From Bacteroidota bacterium (lineage in GTDB: Bacteria > Bacteroidota > Bacteroidia > Bacteroidales > F082): 64,000 nt of DNA. The stretch is from positions 620,001 through 684,000 of the forward strand of contig JAHJTC010000004.1 of NCBI GenBank assembly GCA_018830105.1, in the 5' to 3' direction. Under the pieces are notes generated by a model, which saw nothing but the letters and a program-made list of their open reading frames with translations, had not been told where the DNA came from and did no database searches. Both the position numbers and the translations under genes were made by a program. Each line of letters begins with the position of its first letter. Positions within the stretch are counted from its first letter, which is position 1. Below are positions 60,545-64,000 of this stretch, piece after piece.

Positions 60545-62770
60545 ATGAACATGCAGCAATATTGGGATATTTCGGTGCTTTGCGTTGAAGACGAAAAAAT
60601 ACTGAGAACCATATACAGCAGACTTCTTAAAGATCATTTCAGGGTATTGACCTTTGCTGAAAATGGCATGGAAGGATATGAACAGTACAAGAAACTTAAA
60701 CCCGATTTAGTAATTACCGATATCAAAATGCCTTTGCTGAATGGTCTGGATATGGTACGCAAAATCAAACGTATCGATCCGGAGGCAAGAATAGTGATTA
60801 TGTCGGCCTATGGCGAATCGCACTATTTTATCAGGGCCATCGAAAATGGTGTAAAAAGTTTCTTGTTAAAGCCCATAGATGAGGACAAGCTTTTTGGCGT
60901 AATTGGTGATCAGGCAAAAGAGATATTACTCAGGCGCAGCATGCTTGAGGAAGAACGCAAGCGTAAACAAGCAGAGGAGTCTTTAAAAAGAAATGAAGCC
61001 ATACTTCAGTCGGTAAGCGATGCAGCAGAGCTGTTGCTCCGCGAAGGCTACAATGAAAAGACTGTTAAAAATATGCTTGCCAAACTTGGCAAGGCCACTG
61101 CCGTTAGTCGTGTTTACATTTTCGAGAATTATAAACATAATGATATAATTTTAACCAGCCAAACATTTGAATGGGTTGCGGAAGGTGTTAGCAGTCAGGT
61201 GAATAACCCAGATCTTCAAAATTTTCCCATAGAGCATGGCCCTTTTGCACGCTGGTCAGGAGTGCTTTCAAAAAGAAAGCTGCTGTATGGTCATATAAAA
61301 GATTTTCCCAATGAGGAAAGAGAACTGTTAAGTCAACAAGCTATTGTTTCTATTATGGTAGTGCCAGTTTTCGTGCAAAATAACTGGTTTGGCTTTATGG
61401 GGTTTGATGATTGTGTTAATGAAAGAACATGGACGGCTGTTGAAGCCAACACAATTGCAGCAGCAGCAAATATCCTGGGGGCTGCCATTCAGCGTTCTAT
61501 TACGGAAATGGAATTGTTACAATTGAATGCAGAGTTGGAAAACAGGGTAATTGAACGAACTAAAGACCTTGAAGCAGAAATAGTTGAGCGCCAATATGTA
61601 GAAGATATGTTGCGTGACAGCGAAGAAAAATACCGCTTAATTTTTGAAAATGCCAATGACGGCATTTTGCTTACAAATCAGGGTCGTATTCAGTTTATTA
61701 ACCCAAAAACTTATGAATTAACGGGCTACTACCCCAAAAACGTGATTGGAAAATTTTTCACGGATTTTATTCATCCCGATTACCGAGAACTGGTATTAAA
61801 CAATCATCACAAGCGCCTAAACGGTGAAAATGTGCCCGAGTCGTATGATATACAAATCATTGATATAAAAGGGAATAACAAATGGGTGGAGCTCAAATCA
61901 AATCTGATTAAATGGGACGATTCGCCTTCAGTTCTGACGTTTATGACGGATATTCACCTCCGAAAAATGGCTGAAGAACAATTGATGCAGCTCAATCAAA
62001 ACCTGGAAGAACGCGTAAAAGAGGAACTTCTGAAACGTGAAAAACAGCAACAGCTGATTTTGCAAAAATCGAGGTTGGAATCATTAGGCGAACTGTCTGC
62101 CGGCATTGCCCACGAAATAAATCAGCCACTTGGAGGCATCTCGCTTAGCCTCGATAATATTCTATATGAAAGAAATAACAATACTTTGACAGATCAATAC
62201 CTGACGCAAAAATTTGAATTGATGTTTCAGGATATTACGCGTATAAGAAAAATTATTCAGCATGTGCGGGAGTTTTCGCGCGATGACCCCAGGCAACTTC
62301 AAGCTGTTAATGTCAGCAAGGTTATTAACAACACCCTTTCGTTTGTGAATCGCCTGTATATTGATCACAATATAGATTTAGAAATTGCGATTGACAACCA
62401 GCATCAACTGGTTATGGCCGATGCTTTCCGGCTGGAACAGGTGATGCTGAATTTGCTAAGCAATGCCAAATACGCTGTTGAAACTAAAGCAAAATCTGCT
62501 CCGGGCGACTATAAAAAGAAGATAAGTGTGCGTTCTGGGTTTCTCAAAAATATGATTTACATCGATGTATCTGATAATGGCACAGGAATAAAAAACGCCA
62601 TTCTTAACAATATTTTCGACCCTTTCTTTACCACGAAAAAGGCTCAGGAAGGTACAGGCCTAGGCTTATCTATCTCATACGGAATCATTAAGGATATGCA
62701 AGGAGAAATTATTGCCGAGAGTGTAGAAAATGAATTTACCAAGATCCGCATTTTATTACCGGAAAAATAA
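60545..62770 (+). CDS. Hybrid sensor kinase: receiver - GAF - PAS - HisKA - HATPase
   Basis: A 741-residue cytosolic kinase. The N-terminal receiver (about 8-125) has VEDE, the acceptor D59 (LVITDIKMP) and FLLKPID. Then come a coiled coil, a GAF domain (about 155-315; SRVYIFENYKHNDIILTSQT), a coiled coil, and a PAS domain (about 355-475; YRLIFENANDGILLTNQGRI). The kinase core has LGELSAGIAHEINQPLGGIS (His523), MLNLLSNAKYAVE (N box), VSDNGTGIK (G1) and GTGLGLSISYGI (G2). The HEINQPL form is that of NtrB-like kinases. It is 5 bp from the sigma-54 regulator gene, which is its likely partner. Confidence 0.93.
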   Translation: MNMQQYWDISVLCVEDEKILRTIYSRLLKDHFRVLTFAENGMEGYEQYKKLKPDLVITDIKMPLLNGLDMVRKIKRIDPEARIVIMSAYGESHYFIRAIENGVKSFLLKPIDEDKLFGVIGDQAKEILLRRSMLEEERKRKQAEESLKRNEAILQSVSDAAELLLREGYNEKTVKNMLAKLGKATAVSRVYIFENYKHNDIILTSQTFEWVAEGVSSQVNNPDLQNFPIEHGPFARWSGVLSKRKLLYGHIKDFPNEERELLSQQAIVSIMVVPVFVQNNWFGFMGFDDCVNERTWTAVEANTIAAAANILGAAIQRSITEMELLQLNAELENRVIERTKDLEAEIVERQYVEDMLRDSEEKYRLIFENANDGILLTNQGRIQFINPKTYELTGYYPKNVIGKFFTDFIHPDYRELVLNNHHKRLNGENVPESYDIQIIDIKGNNKWVELKSNLIKWDDSPSVLTFMTDIHLRKMAEEQLMQLNQNLEERVKEELLKREKQQQLILQKSRLESLGELSAGIAHEINQPLGGISLSLDNILYERNNNTLTDQYLTQKFELMFQDITRIRKIIQHVREFSRDDPRQLQAVNVSKVINNTLSFVNRLYIDHNIDLEIAIDNQHQLVMADAFRLEQVMLNLLSNAKYAVETKAKSAPGDYKKKISVRSGFLKNMIYIDVSDNGTGIKNAILNNIFDPFFTTKKAQEGTGLGLSISYGIIKDMQGEIIAESVENEFTKIRILLPEK

Positions 62771-62775
62771 CGTTT

Positions 62776-64000
62776 ATGGAATCCATTTCAATTTTAGTAT
62801 TAGATGACGAACATCGCCTTCGCGATGAGTTGGAAGAGTTTTTGACACGAAAAAAATTTCTTGTTCACAAAGCTGCTGAACCCGCTGAAGCCTTCGAATA
62901 TCTTGAGAAAGAGAAGATTGACATTGCCATCGTCGACATCAAACTACCACAAATGAGCGGGCTGGAGGTGCTCAAAATAATAAAAGAGAAATGGCCTATA
63001 ACGGAGGTTATTATGATTTCGGGTCATGGAGATATGAACAGTGTTATTGAAGCAATGCGACAAGGTGCAAATGATTATTTTCAAAAACCGTTCAGACTGG
63101 TTGATATCGAACAAGCTATACATCGTACCGAGCGTTTTATCAGTATGTCGCGACAACTCAGCAATTACAATAAGAGCATTTCACTTTTAACCAAAAGATT
63201 ATACGAAACTGCAGGCGCACCCATGATTGGCAAAAGCCCTCAAATTAAGGAAATCATTAAACTCATGGAGAAAGTGGCACAGTCGGAAAACACTTCTGTG
63301 CTTGTTCTGGGTGAAAGCGGCACAGGAAAGGAGTTGGTGGCGCATGGGATTCATCTGCTATCACAGCGTAAAGATGCACTTTTTCACTCAGTTAACTGTT
63401 CAGCAATAACCGATACCTTATTTGAAAGTGAGTTTTTTGGCCATAAAAAAGGCAGCTTTACAGGTGCTTTCGATGATCGATCGGGTTGGTTTGAAATTGC
63501 TAATGGCGGAACACTATTTTTAGATGAAATCGGTGATATGCCTGTTGGGCAGCAGGCTAAACTCTTACGCGCGCTCGAAGAACGTAAAGTTAGCAGAGTA
63601 GGCTCGCATCAAAAGGTTCCTTTTGAAGTGAGAGTAATCGCCGCTTCCAACCAGGATTTGGAAGGCATGGCCAACGAAAAGCAGTTCAGAAGCGATTTGT
63701 TTCACCGCCTGAGCACTTTCATTATTCAGCTGCCGCCGCTCAGAGAGCGTAAAGAGGATATTCCACTTTTGGTAGATCATTTTTTGAATGTGTTTACTCA
63801 AAAAATGAATAAGCAAAAAGTGAAAATCAGTGAAACGGCTTTGCAAAAATTAGCAAGCTATGATTTTCCGGGCAACATCAGAGAACTAAGGAATATCCTG
63901 GAGAGAGCAATAATTTTGAGTGAAAACGGCCATATCTCATCAAGTGATATTCCCTTACAAAAACACTATGACGATGGCAATAATAAAATCATCCTTGACT
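62776..64000 (+). CDS. NtrC-family sigma-54 response regulator, C-terminal end outside window
   Basis: At least 408 residues are visible, and the gene runs off the right edge. The receiver (about 5-120) has LDDEH, the acceptor D54 (IAIVDIKLP) and YFQKPF. The AAA+ sigma-54 activator domain (about 155-385) has Walker A GESGTGKE (from Gly179), the loop KKGSFTGAFDDRSGW (GSFTGA, the 'GAFTGA' loop that contacts sigma-54, with Ser for Ala), Walker B GGTLFLDEIGDMP and the arginine-finger region FRSDLFHRLSTF. The helix-turn-helix tail would lie beyond the window. It should activate sigma-54 promoters. Its partner is the kinase 5 bp upstream. Confidence 0.95.
   Translation, partial: MESISILVLDDEHRLRDELEEFLTRKKFLVHKAAEPAEAFEYLEKEKIDIAIVDIKLPQMSGLEVLKIIKEKWPITEVIMISGHGDMNSVIEAMRQGANDYFQKPFRLVDIEQAIHRTERFISMSRQLSNYNKSISLLTKRLYETAGAPMIGKSPQIKEIIKLMEKVAQSENTSVLVLGESGTGKELVAHGIHLLSQRKDALFHSVNCSAITDTLFESEFFGHKKGSFTGAFDDRSGWFEIANGGTLFLDEIGDMPVGQQAKLLRALEERKVSRVGSHQKVPFEVRVIAASNQDLEGMANEKQFRSDLFHRLSTFIIQLPPLRERKEDIPLLVDHFLNVFTQKMNKQKVKISETALQKLASYDFPGNIRELRNILERAIILSENGHISSSDIPLQKHYDDGNNKIILD

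Overview
The window looks like chromosomal DNA of a Bacteroidota bacterium, probably a Bacteroidales or Marinilabiliales-type organism. The evidence is: secreted proteins with type IX secretion (T9SS) C-terminal sorting domains (11591-13096, 26647-28230, 35853-41225); promoters of the Bacteroidota kind (TTG/TTTG, spacer, TAnnTTTG); A/T-rich leaders without clear Shine-Dalgarno sequences; and families typical of the phylum (DUF4301, choice-of-anchor beta-helix proteins, YwqK-type MORN proteins, hybrid PAS kinases).

Positions 1-16,300: after the start of a truncated kelch-like secreted protein and a lipocalin-like lipoprotein comes the most interesting part. It is a one-directional (minus-strand) cluster of about 15 kb that looks like a self-contained surface-fibre assembly locus. 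It encodes a PapD-like periplasmic chaperone (10676-11482), a 1088-residue outer-membrane protein with usher-like layout (1312-4578), three paralogous pilin-like beta proteins (4599-5216, 5389-5997, 8759-9325), two tandem adhesin-like proteins with a phage-tail-fibre-like motif and a C1q-like head (13096-14229, 14238-15335), a T9SS cargo protein, MORN and YD-like repeat proteins, and a hybrid histidine kinase/NarL regulator pair inside the cluster. This is not the FimA/Mfa type V pilus of Bacteroidia. It may be a little-described chaperone-usher-like system.

Positions 16,300-35,600: mostly single accessory genes. These are an L,D-transpeptidase, a YdeI-like protein, a coupled CPBP protease/HExxH protein pair, a truncated cheB, an S41 peptidase lipoprotein, a methyltransferase behind a multi-hairpin leader, a T9SS protein, a DUF3089 hydrolase, a membrane redox pair (flavinylated FMN-binding/ferredoxin protein plus an exported flavin reductase-nitroreductase fusion), and an AAA ATPase of the DUF4143 type.

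Positions 35,600-51,800: a giant T9SS beta-helix protein built from three tandem copies of a module of about 420 residues, followed by a signal-transduction region under decay. A histidine kinase-LytTR pair has been duplicated. One copy has lost its kinase and the other has lost its regulator. Nearby are an AAA/TPR histidine kinase and a PAS hybrid kinase broken by one in-frame amber codon and carrying an in-frame GC-rich insertion.

Positions 51,800-55,000: an AbiE-type toxin-antitoxin pair with a palindromic operator over its promoter, bracketed by related repeat elements, then a start-less ORF remnant and two tRNA-Leu genes. Positions 55,000-64,000: ordinary chromosomal genes (DUF4301, Na+/proline symporter, DUF1858, pdxH, YdcF-like protein) and a sensor kinase with a sigma-54 response regulator that runs off the window end. 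No CRISPR array, rRNA, insertion sequence or complete prophage was seen.
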